Assembly (NCBI RefSeq): GCF_014109805.1
Contig: NZ_CP059400.1
Span: 1,644,001-1,708,000 of the forward strand
DNA: 64,000 nucleotides
Direction of reading: 5' to 3'
DNA from: Legionella sp. PC1000
GTDB taxonomy: Bacteria; Pseudomonadota; Gammaproteobacteria; Legionellales; Legionellaceae
Below are positions 9,801 through 17,548 of this stretch, one piece after another. Every line of letters starts with the position of its first letter. The first letter of the stretch is position 1. The notes beneath the pieces are model-generated. The model was given only the letters and a program-made list of their open reading frames with translations. It was not told the origin of the DNA and did no database searches. Made by a program: the position numbers and the translations under genes.

Positions 9801-10028
9801 AAAAATTTAAAATGAAAAACTGAGATCTCACAGGTCAAAACAATCCAACAATTTAGGGACAAAATTGCAGCAAAAGTCTGTTGTGATTAATAATAGAGGA
9901 TTTGATTGAAATCCTGATTGCGAGCAACAAGGCGTACACCGATATTACAAAGAGTCTGTTTTGAGAATAACTTAACTTTGTGGACCAACGCCCAACCTAC
10001 TATTCGCTATGAAGTAACCAATAGAATC

Positions 10029-10751
10029 TCAAATCTTGCCCATTTTCTTATAAAGAAAAAATGGCAATCGGGTAATTATCGCCATAATTATTCGCCAGAA
10101 ATAAGGATAATAGAATATTCTTTTTCTACGCGTCAATGCGTTCCAGCAGGCTTGTGCACAGGAGTCCGGTGGGGCCGCATAAAAAATACCAGGTAAACCA
10201 TAAGTTTGTTTCGTATCAATAAAACCCAAGCGGGCAATGGTAATGTGTTGGCTTGGACTGGCAGCCTGTTGTAGGCCCTGGAGGTAAATTTCAATACTTG
10301 CTTTACTGGCTCCATAAAGGCTGTTTTTAGAGCGTCCTCGGCATGCAGCAACCGAACTTAGGAACAGCAAATTATGTTCTTTTTGTTGACGATTTAAGTA
10401 CGTATGGATCAATAAAGCAGTTGTCAAAACATTCAGTTTGATAAGATGAGCGATTGTTTCATCATTCAAGTGATCGTTATCAGTGAAGTCACTGTGTGCA
10501 ATAAACAAATCAAGTTCGCCATCTTTTGCTTTAAGTATTGAAACGAGAGCATCAATTTGATCAACTAAATCCAAAATAAGTACATCACAACTGATTTGAT
10601 ACCTAAGTTTGATATCATTTGCGATGAGATTGAGTTGTGTTTCCTGGCGTCCTACTAAAAGTAATTGATGGCCTGACTGGGCAACAATATGTGCAAATTT
10701 TTCTGCAATGATGGAGGTTGCTCCGATTATGACCCATGTTCTCTGTGTCAT
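10029..10751 (-). CDS. SDR-family NAD(P)-dependent oxidoreductase (DprE2-like)
   Basis: This 240-residue short-chain dehydrogenase/reductase has a modified glycine motif, IGATSIIAEKFA, near residue 9 and the catalytic YGASK with an upstream Ser (FLSSVAA). It overlaps the stop of the flavoprotein oxidase by 4 nt (ATGA). The pair resembles DprE1/DprE2 of mycobacteria, where a flavin oxidase and an SDR reductase epimerise a decaprenyl-phosphoryl pentose through a keto intermediate. By analogy this enzyme would reduce the keto-sugar. The substrate here is unknown and the analogy is inference from sequence and pairing. Confidence 0.85.
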   Translation of the reverse strand: MTQRTWVIIGATSIIAEKFAHIVAQSGHQLLLVGRQETQLNLIANDIKLRYQISCDVLILDLVDQIDALVSILKAKDGELDLFIAHSDFTDNDHLNDETIAHLIKLNVLTTALLIHTYLNRQQKEHNLLFLSSVAACRGRSKNSLYGASKASIEIYLQGLQQAASPSQHITIARLGFIDTKQTYGLPGIFYAAPPDSCAQACWNALTRRKRIFYYPYFWRIIMAIITRLPFFLYKKMGKI

Positions 10752-12037
10752 TTTTTTAGCCCTAAACGTTGTGCCAGATCAGAATGCATGTTACATCCAT
10801 AATGCTCAAGGGTTTGAGAAAATTGTTCATGTTTCTCATACATCTGGTGAAATTGTTCTTCATTCAAAAGTAAATCCTTCGCCAAATACACTCGCCCATT
10901 GAGTTCTGTGATTAATTGATTCATGGCTGATATTGCCTGTTTCGCATGTAAATTATTAATAAAATCAACTGCTAGGGTGAATCCTGGTTTACAGAATGAG
11001 AGTAAACCTTCACCTGATTGAGTGAATAGCTTGAGAACAGCAAGAGTAGGTGTTGCTTTATGAGCTCTAATCAATTGTACTAACTGCTCAAAAGTGTCTA
11101 AGGCCCGGTCTTCACTGAATACTGCTTGGAATTGAATTAATCCTTTAGGGCCATAAAGTCTATTCCAATGCATGAGTTTATCAAGAGGATTATTGAACTG
11201 TTCCAGTGTGAGTTTTTCGTGTCCTTTTTTACTACTTAAGAAATACTGATTAAATAATTTTATATTCCATGATTTGATTAAAGAAAAGGGAATATTAGGG
11301 ATTGTACGGATTTTTATTCTTTTATTGTCGAAAGGCTCACAGTGATCCGCTACTGAAAGAACAGCGCGTAAAGCAGGATTGAGTAGATCAAGCCAAGCAA
11401 CTTGATAATCATGGTGAATACCCGTAGTTCTCATATATTCAGTGAGTGTTTGAAATGATTCAAATTGCTGATGTTTCGCTTGCACAAAACGTGGAGCCTT
11501 TTTAAGGCGGAGCGCGACACGAGTGATAACACCTGTAAGGCCTAAGCCTGCAATTGTGGCATAAAATAAATCGCTGTTATCATTAGGACTGCAATGAAAT
11601 TTTTTACCTCCAATCAGTAAATCAAATCCAATGAGGTGGTGGCCAAAACTACCTGCTTGATGATTGTTTTTTCCATGCACATCGTGAGCAATTCCGCCGG
11701 CAACTGTAATGTGGATAGTACCTGGAATGACAGGAGGAATGTAATCAGGATGCACTAAAAATAAATCTTTAAGTGATACTCCTCCCTGACAGAGCACAAT
11801 ACCGGTTTCGTGATCAAAACTGATAAAGTGATTCAAACGCTCGCTGTTGATAATAAAACCATCAGTATTAAAACAACTGTCGTTGTAGCACAATCCTGAA
11901 CCACGCATGAGTATGTTTTGCTGAGGATTATGGGCAAGATAATCAGTAAGTTGCTCTTCATTCTCTGGACGTAGACAGAAAGATTGGCTGGATAGTGCAC
12001 GGCTAAAATTAGTGAGCGTTCTTATTTTGCTGCGCAT
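10748..12037 (-). CDS. FAD-binding oxidase, DprE1-like (sugar 2'-oxidase family)
   Basis: This 429-residue VAO/PCMH-fold flavoprotein has an N-terminal FAD-binding part with RGSGLCYND (about residues 46-54), PGTIHITVAGGIAHDVHGKN (about 110-130) and HQAGSFGHH, which match the DprE1 family. The C-terminal part is the substrate domain. It is translationally coupled to the SDR gene downstream. In DprE1 the flavin oxidises the 2'-hydroxyl of a polyprenyl-phosphoribose. In this organism the product could feed a cell-envelope glycan, which is unproven. The Cys that covalent benzothiazinone inhibitors attack in DprE1 cannot be assigned without an alignment. Confidence 0.85.
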   Translation of the reverse strand: MRSKIRTLTNFSRALSSQSFCLRPENEEQLTDYLAHNPQQNILMRGSGLCYNDSCFNTDGFIINSERLNHFISFDHETGIVLCQGGVSLKDLFLVHPDYIPPVIPGTIHITVAGGIAHDVHGKNNHQAGSFGHHLIGFDLLIGGKKFHCSPNDNSDLFYATIAGLGLTGVITRVALRLKKAPRFVQAKHQQFESFQTLTEYMRTTGIHHDYQVAWLDLLNPALRAVLSVADHCEPFDNKRIKIRTIPNIPFSLIKSWNIKLFNQYFLSSKKGHEKLTLEQFNNPLDKLMHWNRLYGPKGLIQFQAVFSEDRALDTFEQLVQLIRAHKATPTLAVLKLFTQSGEGLLSFCKPGFTLAVDFINNLHAKQAISAMNQLITELNGRVYLAKDLLLNEEQFHQMYEKHEQFSQTLEHYGCNMHSDLAQRLGLKK

Positions 12038-12105
12038 TTTGGCATCATTTAATTATTTTTAATATTAAGACTATAATTCATTTAAGAGCATAATTAAAAG
12101 GAATT

Positions 12106-12336
12106 ATGATGAAAACTTTTTTAATCTTTTGGGGTTTCTTTTTTTCATTTGCAGTGTTTGCAGCAGATATTCCTGAGGATGCCTTGGGCGCCCAAAAGTA
12201 CGATAGAACACAGTGTCTTCATAATACGACTCAAGATTGTATTAATTCACAATGTCTGACCTCAGAGGAAACTGATTGTCAGGAAAATTGTCGAAACATG
12301 GCGAAAGCAAAATGTCAGCAAGAAATTAATGAATAA
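12106..12336 (+). CDS. Small secreted cysteine-rich protein
   Basis: This 76-residue protein has a Sec signal peptide (MMKTFLIFWGFFFSFAVFAA, cleavage about residue 19-20). The mature part of about 56 residues carries six cysteines (TQC, DC, QC, DC, NC, KC), suggesting up to three disulfides in the periplasm or outside. AAAAGGAATT precedes two adjacent ATGs (12106 and 12109), either of which may be used. No family recognised. It is upstream of the flagellar operon but separated by 242 bp that hold a separate promoter. Confidence 0.75.
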   Translation: MMKTFLIFWGFFFSFAVFAADIPEDALGAQKYDRTQCLHNTTQDCINSQCLTSEETDCQENCRNMAKAKCQQEINE

Positions 12337-12480
12337 ATTGAGTAGCATTTTTTTCATTAATTTGGATGTATTGTCAAATGATTGGCATATGATTTTTTGA
12401 CTGTCAAACCAGCACGTCTTTTTTCCAATTTATAACCAGAGGTACATTGGAATTATGTGATGAGCGACCATTTTTATAAA

Positions 12481-12496
12481 TGGCATATAGTTTGCA
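12481..12496 (+). promoter_or_regulatory. Sigma-54 (RpoN) promoter upstream of fliM
   Basis: TGGCATATAGTTTGCA matches the sigma-54 consensus TGGCAC-N5-TTGCW with the exact -24/-12 spacing and invariant GG and GC. It lies 82 bp before the fliM ATG. This fits the known FleQ/RpoN control of class II flagellar genes in Legionella and Pseudomonas. The remaining sequence of the 12337-12578 gap may hold activator sites. Confidence 0.8.
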
Positions 12497-12578
12497 TAAC
12501 CAATTCAATAGAAAAATCAGATAATTACTTGCACGTAATGAGTGAATTCAAGTTTAAAAATTAGTATGGATTGCTTAT

Positions 12579-13646
12579 ATGGCTGATAAAAATGTTTTAT
12601 CACAAGAAGAAATAGATGCGCTGCTGAAAACGGTTGGTGAGTCTCCTGAAGAAGAACGCCATGCAACAGAGCGTCAAACAGCTACTAGAGAAAAATCGGG
12701 CCATAAAAAAGCAAAAGGCAGTAAAAAGGAAGTATCTAATGCTGTATTTGAACCTGTTGAACTACAGCAAGAGGGTGATGTAAAAATACTTAACTTTACT
12801 GCTCAGGAACGTATTGTCAAAGGAAAGTTACCTGTATTAGACAGAATTTACGATCGTGCAGTGCGTTTATTCGCCTCGGATATCTATAATGTAACTGCCA
12901 AAGATTTTGAAATTAAACAAGATCCATTGCTTATTATAAAGCATCGCGATTTTATGGAGAGCTTACCTAATCCAAGTTTAATGAGTATCTTTAAATTCAA
13001 ACCTTTACGAGGCAAAGGCATTATTCTTTTTGATAGTACTTTTGTCTATGATCTCGTTGACTATTATTTTGGCGGCAGCTCTCAATTCTTTGCCCAAAAA
13101 GATAGAACTGATTTTACTGCTACCGAACTGCGTGTTATGGATGTTATCACGAAAAAGCTTATTGCCAATCTTACCCAAGCCTGGAAGCCAATTATTCAGC
13201 TTGATATCAGCAAATTTAATGATGAAACGAACCCACAATTAGTCAATATAGCAGAACCTGGAGAAATGCTTTTAGTCGCACGTTTTTCAATGGATTTCGG
13301 TAAAGAAGTCGGTATTTTCTATTTTATCTTGCCCTACTCCATGGTTGAACCCATCAAAGAACAACTGGAACTTGGCGCTTCTCGTCCTGATGATGAAATT
13401 GATCCGAACTGGGTTAAATCATTGAAGGAAGAGTTGATGGAAGTTGAATTAACTGTAAGTTCTGCAATGGCTGAAACAAAAAGTACTTTGGGTGCAGTAA
13501 TGTCATGGCAAGTAGGTGATTTTATACCTATGGAAATGAAAGAAATAGTTACTTTAGATATTGAAGGAACGCCAGGTTTTACAGCAACTCAAGGAACTGC
13601 AAATGACAAGCGCGCTGTAAAAATAATTAAAAATATTAGTTACTAG
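12579..13646 (+). CDS. fliM: Flagellar motor switch protein FliM
   Basis: This 355-residue C-ring protein sets the direction of flagellar rotation and recruits FliN. The N-terminal LSQEEIDALL (about residues 7-16) is the conserved CheY-P-binding peptide. A Lys/Glu-rich linker (about 20-50) is longer than usual and accounts for the length above the typical 330. The CheC-like middle domain and C-terminal SpoA domain follow. First gene of the flagellar operon, with fliN 10 bp downstream. Confidence 0.96.
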   Translation: MADKNVLSQEEIDALLKTVGESPEEERHATERQTATREKSGHKKAKGSKKEVSNAVFEPVELQQEGDVKILNFTAQERIVKGKLPVLDRIYDRAVRLFASDIYNVTAKDFEIKQDPLLIIKHRDFMESLPNPSLMSIFKFKPLRGKGIILFDSTFVYDLVDYYFGGSSQFFAQKDRTDFTATELRVMDVITKKLIANLTQAWKPIIQLDISKFNDETNPQLVNIAEPGEMLLVARFSMDFGKEVGIFYFILPYSMVEPIKEQLELGASRPDDEIDPNWVKSLKEELMEVELTVSSAMAETKSTLGAVMSWQVGDFIPMEMKEIVTLDIEGTPGFTATQGTANDKRAVKIIKNISY

Positions 13647-13656
13647 GAGATGAGGA

Positions 13657-13977
13657 ATGTCTCAAGAAGCAATAGAACAGCCTAAACCATCAAATAATCT
13701 TCCTCAGGAAGCGGACAGTGAAAAAATGGATTTAATTTTGGATATCCCTGTTTCGGTGACTGTAGAAATTGGGCGCACCAAAATGACAATCCGTAATTTA
13801 CTTCAGTTAAACCAAGGAGGAATTGTTGCTCTCGATTGTTTGGCAGGCGATCCGCTTGATGTTTTAGTTAATGGGACTTTAGTTGCACATGGGGAAGTGG
13901 TTGTAGTTAATGATAAGTTTGGTGTGCGATTGACTGATATCGTCAGTAAAGCAGAACGAATTAAGCGATTAAGATAA
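13657..13977 (+). CDS. fliN: Flagellar motor switch protein FliN
   Basis: This 106-residue protein has a disordered N-terminus and a C-terminal SpoA domain (LILDIPVSVTVEIGRTKMTI onward). It polymerises at the bottom of the C-ring and binds the export-gate ATPase complex. Start ATG after AGGAGATGAGGA. The stop overlaps an ATG in the fliO frame by one nucleotide. Confidence 0.96.
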   Translation: MSQEAIEQPKPSNNLPQEADSEKMDLILDIPVSVTVEIGRTKMTIRNLLQLNQGGIVALDCLAGDPLDVLVNGTLVAHGEVVVVNDKFGVRLTDIVSKAERIKRLR

Positions 13978-14006
13978 TGCATAGTGTACTCAATCATGGA
14001 GAGCTT

Positions 14007-14309
14007 ATGCGTATTGTCATGGGCTTATTGTTAGTTTTATTGCTCATCATTGCATTATCTTGGGTAATAAAACGCTTACATGGAATGCAAGTGGGTTCGG
14101 CAAAAGGATTTCAATCCATAGCGAATATGATTTTAGGACCCAAGGAAAAAATTACCTTGTTAAAAGTGGGAACGCGTTATTTATTAGTCGGCTCAGGCTC
14201 TGGACAGGTCACCCTGATCTATGATTTTGGTGAACAATTGCCGACTGGTTTTGACCCTATAAATAAAACTTCGTTTGCAGATCTGTTTAAATCAGTTGTG
14301 AAATCATAA
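14007..14309 (+). CDS. fliO: Flagellar biosynthesis protein FliO
   Basis: This is a FliO-type assembly factor for the FliP export-gate core, an inner-membrane protein with one N-terminal transmembrane helix ([20 protein letters not shown]) and a small cytoplasmic domain containing [18 protein letters not shown] chose the ATG at 14007 (100 residues) because GGAG lies 5 nt upstream. An in-frame ATG at 13977 overlapping the fliN stop would add ten residues and is possible. Confidence 0.9.
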   Translation: MRIVMGLLLVLLLIIALSWVIKRLHGMQVGSAKGFQSIANMILGPKEKITLLKVGTRYLLVGSGSGQVTLIYDFGEQLPTGFDPINKTSFADLFKSVVKS

Positions 14310-14361
14310 GATGAAGATAGTGAATTTAAATGTACGAAAATGGTTATCATCCGTATGGAAG

Positions 14362-14517
14362 TTGTCATCCCAGCGGCGAGAATCCAACTTTAGTCGAATA
14401 TCGATGTCAATTCAGAAATGGATTTCCGCCTGCGCGGGAATGAAAAATTCCCATAACTTAATGGCAGTGGGAGAGGGGAGCTCTAAATCCTGGGTTATGC
14501 TTCGTTTCACCCAGGCT
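14362..14517. repeat. Family 1-type repeat in the fliO-fliP junction
   Basis: A decayed palindrome with arms TCATCCCAGCGGCGAGAATCC and GGATTTCCGCCTGCGCGGGA is followed by CCTGGGTTATGCTTCGTTTCACCCAGG, the same module that ends the repeats at 6.2 and 31.5 kb. It fills the space before fliP and supplies the fliP start codon. Confidence 0.75.
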
Positions 14518-15249
14518 ACTTTATTCCTGATTTTATTTTGTTTCATACCCCTGGCGTTACAGGCAGCACCTTTATCATTACCTGCATTAACAGTACAGCC
14601 TGGCGCGAATGGTGAACAAACTTATAGTGTTAATTTGCAAATTTTGATTTTTATGACCTTATTAACTGTTTTGCCAGGAATGTTGATGGCAATGACAGCT
14701 TTTACGCGAATAATTATTGTGCTTTCCATATTACGTCAAGCCATAGGAATGGCGCAAACTCCTACGAATCAAATCTTAATTGGTATTGCTTTGTTTATGA
14801 CTTATTTTGTGATGTCTCCTGTTTTTAACAAAATCAATGAAACTGCAGTACAGCCCTATCTCGCAGAGACTCTAAAATTTCCGCAAGCATTGGCGAATGC
14901 ACAAGTACCTTTACGCCAATTTATGTTAAATCAAACACGCAAAAATGATTTATCCTTGTTTGAAAAATTTGCTCAAACCAATCCAGCAACGCTTAATGAT
15001 GTGCCAATGAGTGTGGTAATTCCTGCATTTATTACCAGTGAATTAAAAACAGCTTTCCAGATAGGCTTTATTTTATTTTTACCTTTTTTAATTATTGATA
15101 TGGTGGTATCGAGTGTTCTGATGGCTATGGGTATGATGATGCTATCACCTTTAATTATTTCATTACCTTTTAAGATCATGCTCTTTGTGATGGTTGATGG
15201 CTGGACACTCATTTTGGGATCCCTTGCATCAAGTTTTGCAATGAACTAA
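14497..15249 (+). CDS. fliP: Flagellar type III export gate protein FliP
   Basis: This is a FliP core export-gate subunit (pentamer with FliQ and FliR in the inner membrane). With the ATG at 14497 the protein has 250 residues, the usual size, starting with a cleavable-type signal segment ending in LALQAA, then the conserved [21 protein letters not shown] region and the C-terminal helices. An open frame continues upstream to an ATG at 14311 (312 residues), but that 62-residue extension is translated repeat DNA. The first residues, MLRFTQAT, also lie within the repeat module. The nearest purine-rich site is about 16 nt upstream, so the start is uncertain. Confidence 0.9.
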   Translation: MLRFTQATLFLILFCFIPLALQAAPLSLPALTVQPGANGEQTYSVNLQILIFMTLLTVLPGMLMAMTAFTRIIIVLSILRQAIGMAQTPTNQILIGIALFMTYFVMSPVFNKINETAVQPYLAETLKFPQALANAQVPLRQFMLNQTRKNDLSLFEKFAQTNPATLNDVPMSVVIPAFITSELKTAFQIGFILFLPFLIIDMVVSSVLMAMGMMMLSPLIISLPFKIMLFVMVDGWTLILGSLASSFAMN

Positions 15250-15287
15250 ATATCGCATGCATCTAAGCTACGAATTATAAGGACAAA

Positions 15288-15326
15288 AGACTTCCTTGAA
15301 ACTTACTCCATCGAGTAAGGAAGTCT
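15288..15326 (+). other. Hairpin in fliP-fliQ gap
   Basis: An inverted repeat (AGACTTC plus CTTACTC pairing with GAGTAAGGAAGTCT, with a bulge on the left arm) sits in the unusually wide 101-bp gap between fliP and fliQ. There is no T-run, so it may be an mRNA-stability or processing element rather than a terminator. Confidence 0.45.
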
Positions 15327-15350
15327 AATAAAATTATAGGGAAATAATAT

Positions 15351-15620
15351 ATGACCCCAGAGTCAGTAGTTTCTATGTTCAGTGAAGGAGTGTATTTGAT
15401 GCTGCTACTTATCAGTGTACTCATTCTTCCTGGTTTGATTATTGGTGTGATTGTTTCCATGTTTCAAGCGGCCACACAAATTAATGAAACGAGCTTAAGT
15501 TTTATACCCAAATTATTTGTTACTTTTTTGATGCTCGTATTTGCAGGTCCCTGGTTACTCAAGATCATTGTGAATTACACAGACTCTTTAATTACCAATA
15601 TCCCTTATTTAATAGGTTAG
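15351..15620 (+). CDS. fliQ: Flagellar biosynthesis protein FliQ
   Basis: This 89-residue export-gate subunit has two transmembrane helices (about residues 15-38 and 50-75) and the conserved FQAATQINETSLSFIPK loop. It forms the FliP5Q4R1 gate with its neighbours. Start ATG preceded by TAGGGAAA. Length is exactly typical. Confidence 0.95.
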   Translation: MTPESVVSMFSEGVYLMLLLISVLILPGLIIGVIVSMFQAATQINETSLSFIPKLFVTFLMLVFAGPWLLKIIVNYTDSLITNIPYLIG

Positions 15621-15626
15621 CTCAAG

Positions 15627-16397
15627 ATGAAACTGGACTATCCAACAATACTAGGCATGATAAGCCAGGTTATTTGGCCAATGGGACGCATTGGCGGATT
15701 ATTGCTTTCACTACCTGTTTTTTCTTCTGTTTTATTACCCCCTCGTATTAAAATTATTTTGCTTTTTGTTTTAAGTTGCGTCTGTGCCTTTATGGTTCCT
15801 AAAGAGCTTTCATTTCTGAATTTCAACGGGATTTTTTTGGCATATATCATCCAAGAATTGCTTTTTGGATTATTAATGGGTTTTGTCTTGCAGCTGGTTT
15901 TTCAAGTTTTTGTTTTGGGAGGACAAATTATTGCGATGCAGGCTGGTCTTAGTTTTGCAGTGATGGTGGATCCTGCAAGCCGTGCCAGTGTTCCATTAGT
16001 CAGCCAACTTTATTCAATGATGATGATGCTCATCTTTTTGGCACTCAATGGACATTTAACGGTATTTCAAACGTTATTGGATAGTTTCAGAATAATGCCT
16101 GTAGGACAGCTTTCTGTTACTCAAGCTATGGTATGGAATGTCATTTTATTTTCGGGATGGATGTTCAAACAAGCGGTATTGATTTCAATCCCCGCTTTAT
16201 TGTCTTTGCTTATTGTGAGTCTTGCATTCGGAATTATGTCTCGGGCAGCGCCTCAATTAAATATTTTTTCTTTGGGCTTTCCTATTACGTTAATTATGGG
16301 AATGGTTGTAATTAAGGTGGGTTTGCCTAGTGTTGCGATACAAATGGCAGATCTTATCAAAGAGGGAATGCGTTTTATGACAGGGATGTTGCACTGA
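15627..16397 (+). CDS. fliR: Flagellar biosynthesis protein FliR
   Basis: This 256-residue multi-pass inner-membrane protein of the flagellar export gate has about six hydrophobic helices and conserved motifs such as GLSFAVMVDPASRASVP. It ends at 16397, where its last base is the first base of the flhB ATG, indicating tight coupling. Confidence 0.95.
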   Translation: MKLDYPTILGMISQVIWPMGRIGGLLLSLPVFSSVLLPPRIKIILLFVLSCVCAFMVPKELSFLNFNGIFLAYIIQELLFGLLMGFVLQLVFQVFVLGGQIIAMQAGLSFAVMVDPASRASVPLVSQLYSMMMMLIFLALNGHLTVFQTLLDSFRIMPVGQLSVTQAMVWNVILFSGWMFKQAVLISIPALLSLLIVSLAFGIMSRAAPQLNIFSLGFPITLIMGMVVIKVGLPSVAIQMADLIKEGMRFMTGMLH

Positions 16398-17548
16398 TGG
16401 CCGAGCAAGAACACGCACAAGAAAAAACTGAACAGCCCTCGGCCAAACGACTTAGAGAGGCTCGTAAAAAAGGCCAGGTTGCGCGCTCAAGGGATTTCAA
16501 TACCACAGTAACGCTACTTTTTACTGCATTGGGATTTTTTATTTTTGGCAAGCAATTAGCTAACCAGCTGGCAGCCATGATGCAGCATGCATTTGAATTT
16601 GATACGCGCGTTATCGTTACTCCTATGATAAGTGTTGAGCGTTTATTTTATTTAGTGAAAATGGGGTTTTGGTCCTTAATGCCTTTATTAGTGGTTATTT
16701 TTCTCGTTACTTTGGCAGCTCCTTTGCTCATGGGCGGGTGGGTTTTTAGTAGCCAAGTCTTACAGCCTAAATTTTCGCGACTCAATTTGGCTCAAGGATT
16801 TAAACGAATGATTTCGTTGAAAGGTTTTGTCGAAATGTTCAAATCGTTTTTTAAATTTCTTATCGTAGCAGTTGTCGCTATAGTGGTACTTAAATCACAA
16901 ATTCCTGTGTTACTTAGTTTAGCCCATGCTCCTATTGAAACGGCAATTAGTAGCGGTAGTTTGGTTGTGGTGAAATCTTTTGTGTTGATTTCTGCCAGTT
17001 TGATTTTTATTGCTGTTTTTGATGTTCCTTTCCAATTGTATGAGCATCAAAAAAGCATGAAAATGACGATGCAAGAATTAAGGGATGAATACAAGGAAAT
17101 AGAAGGTAAACCCGAAATAAAAAGCGCTATTCGTCGAGCTCAGCAAGAGATTTCGAGACGGCGTATGATGAATGAATTATCTAAAGCAAACGTGGTTTTA
17201 ACCAATCCGACTCATTATGCTGTAGCAATCAGTTATAAAGAGAAGAGTCATAAAGCACCCATAGTAGTTGCAAAGGGTAAAGATTTGATTGCTTTCCAAA
17301 TTAGTAACATTGCAACATCACATCAAATTCCCATTATTTCTGTACCCCCTCTGGCGCGTGCTCTTTATTTTTCCACTAAATTAAATGCAGAAATACCAAG
17401 AGGCCTTTATATTGCTGTAGCCCAGGTTTTAGCGTATGTGTTTCAACTGCGCGATAGAGAACGATATGATTACAAACCCGCTGTATTACAGAATGTCCCT
17501 ATTCCAGAAGAGTTAGCACGCGAAGCAGAGGAGGATGCTAATGAATAA
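16397..17548 (+). CDS. flhB: Flagellar export switch protein FlhB
   Basis: This 383-residue FlhB has four transmembrane helices and a cytoplasmic C-terminal domain that switches export from hook to filament substrates. The autocleavage motif NPTH is intact at residues 270-273, with the conserved AVAISYKEK following. The N-terminal EKTEQPSAKRLREARKKGQV signature is present. It overlaps flhA at its 3' end. Confidence 0.97.
   Translation: MAEQEHAQEKTEQPSAKRLREARKKGQVARSRDFNTTVTLLFTALGFFIFGKQLANQLAAMMQHAFEFDTRVIVTPMISVERLFYLVKMGFWSLMPLLVVIFLVTLAAPLLMGGWVFSSQVLQPKFSRLNLAQGFKRMISLKGFVEMFKSFFKFLIVAVVAIVVLKSQIPVLLSLAHAPIETAISSGSLVVVKSFVLISASLIFIAVFDVPFQLYEHQKSMKMTMQELRDEYKEIEGKPEIKSAIRRAQQEISRRRMMNELSKANVVLTNPTHYAVAISYKEKSHKAPIVVAKGKDLIAFQISNIATSHQIPIISVPPLARALYFSTKLNAEIPRGLYIAVAQVLAYVFQLRDRERYDYKPAVLQNVPIPEELAREAEEDANE

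Noticed and set aside
9918..10196. A 92-codon forward frame in the convergent gap
   Set aside because: It overlaps the end of the SDR gene antisense, has no ribosome site and has atypical composition.
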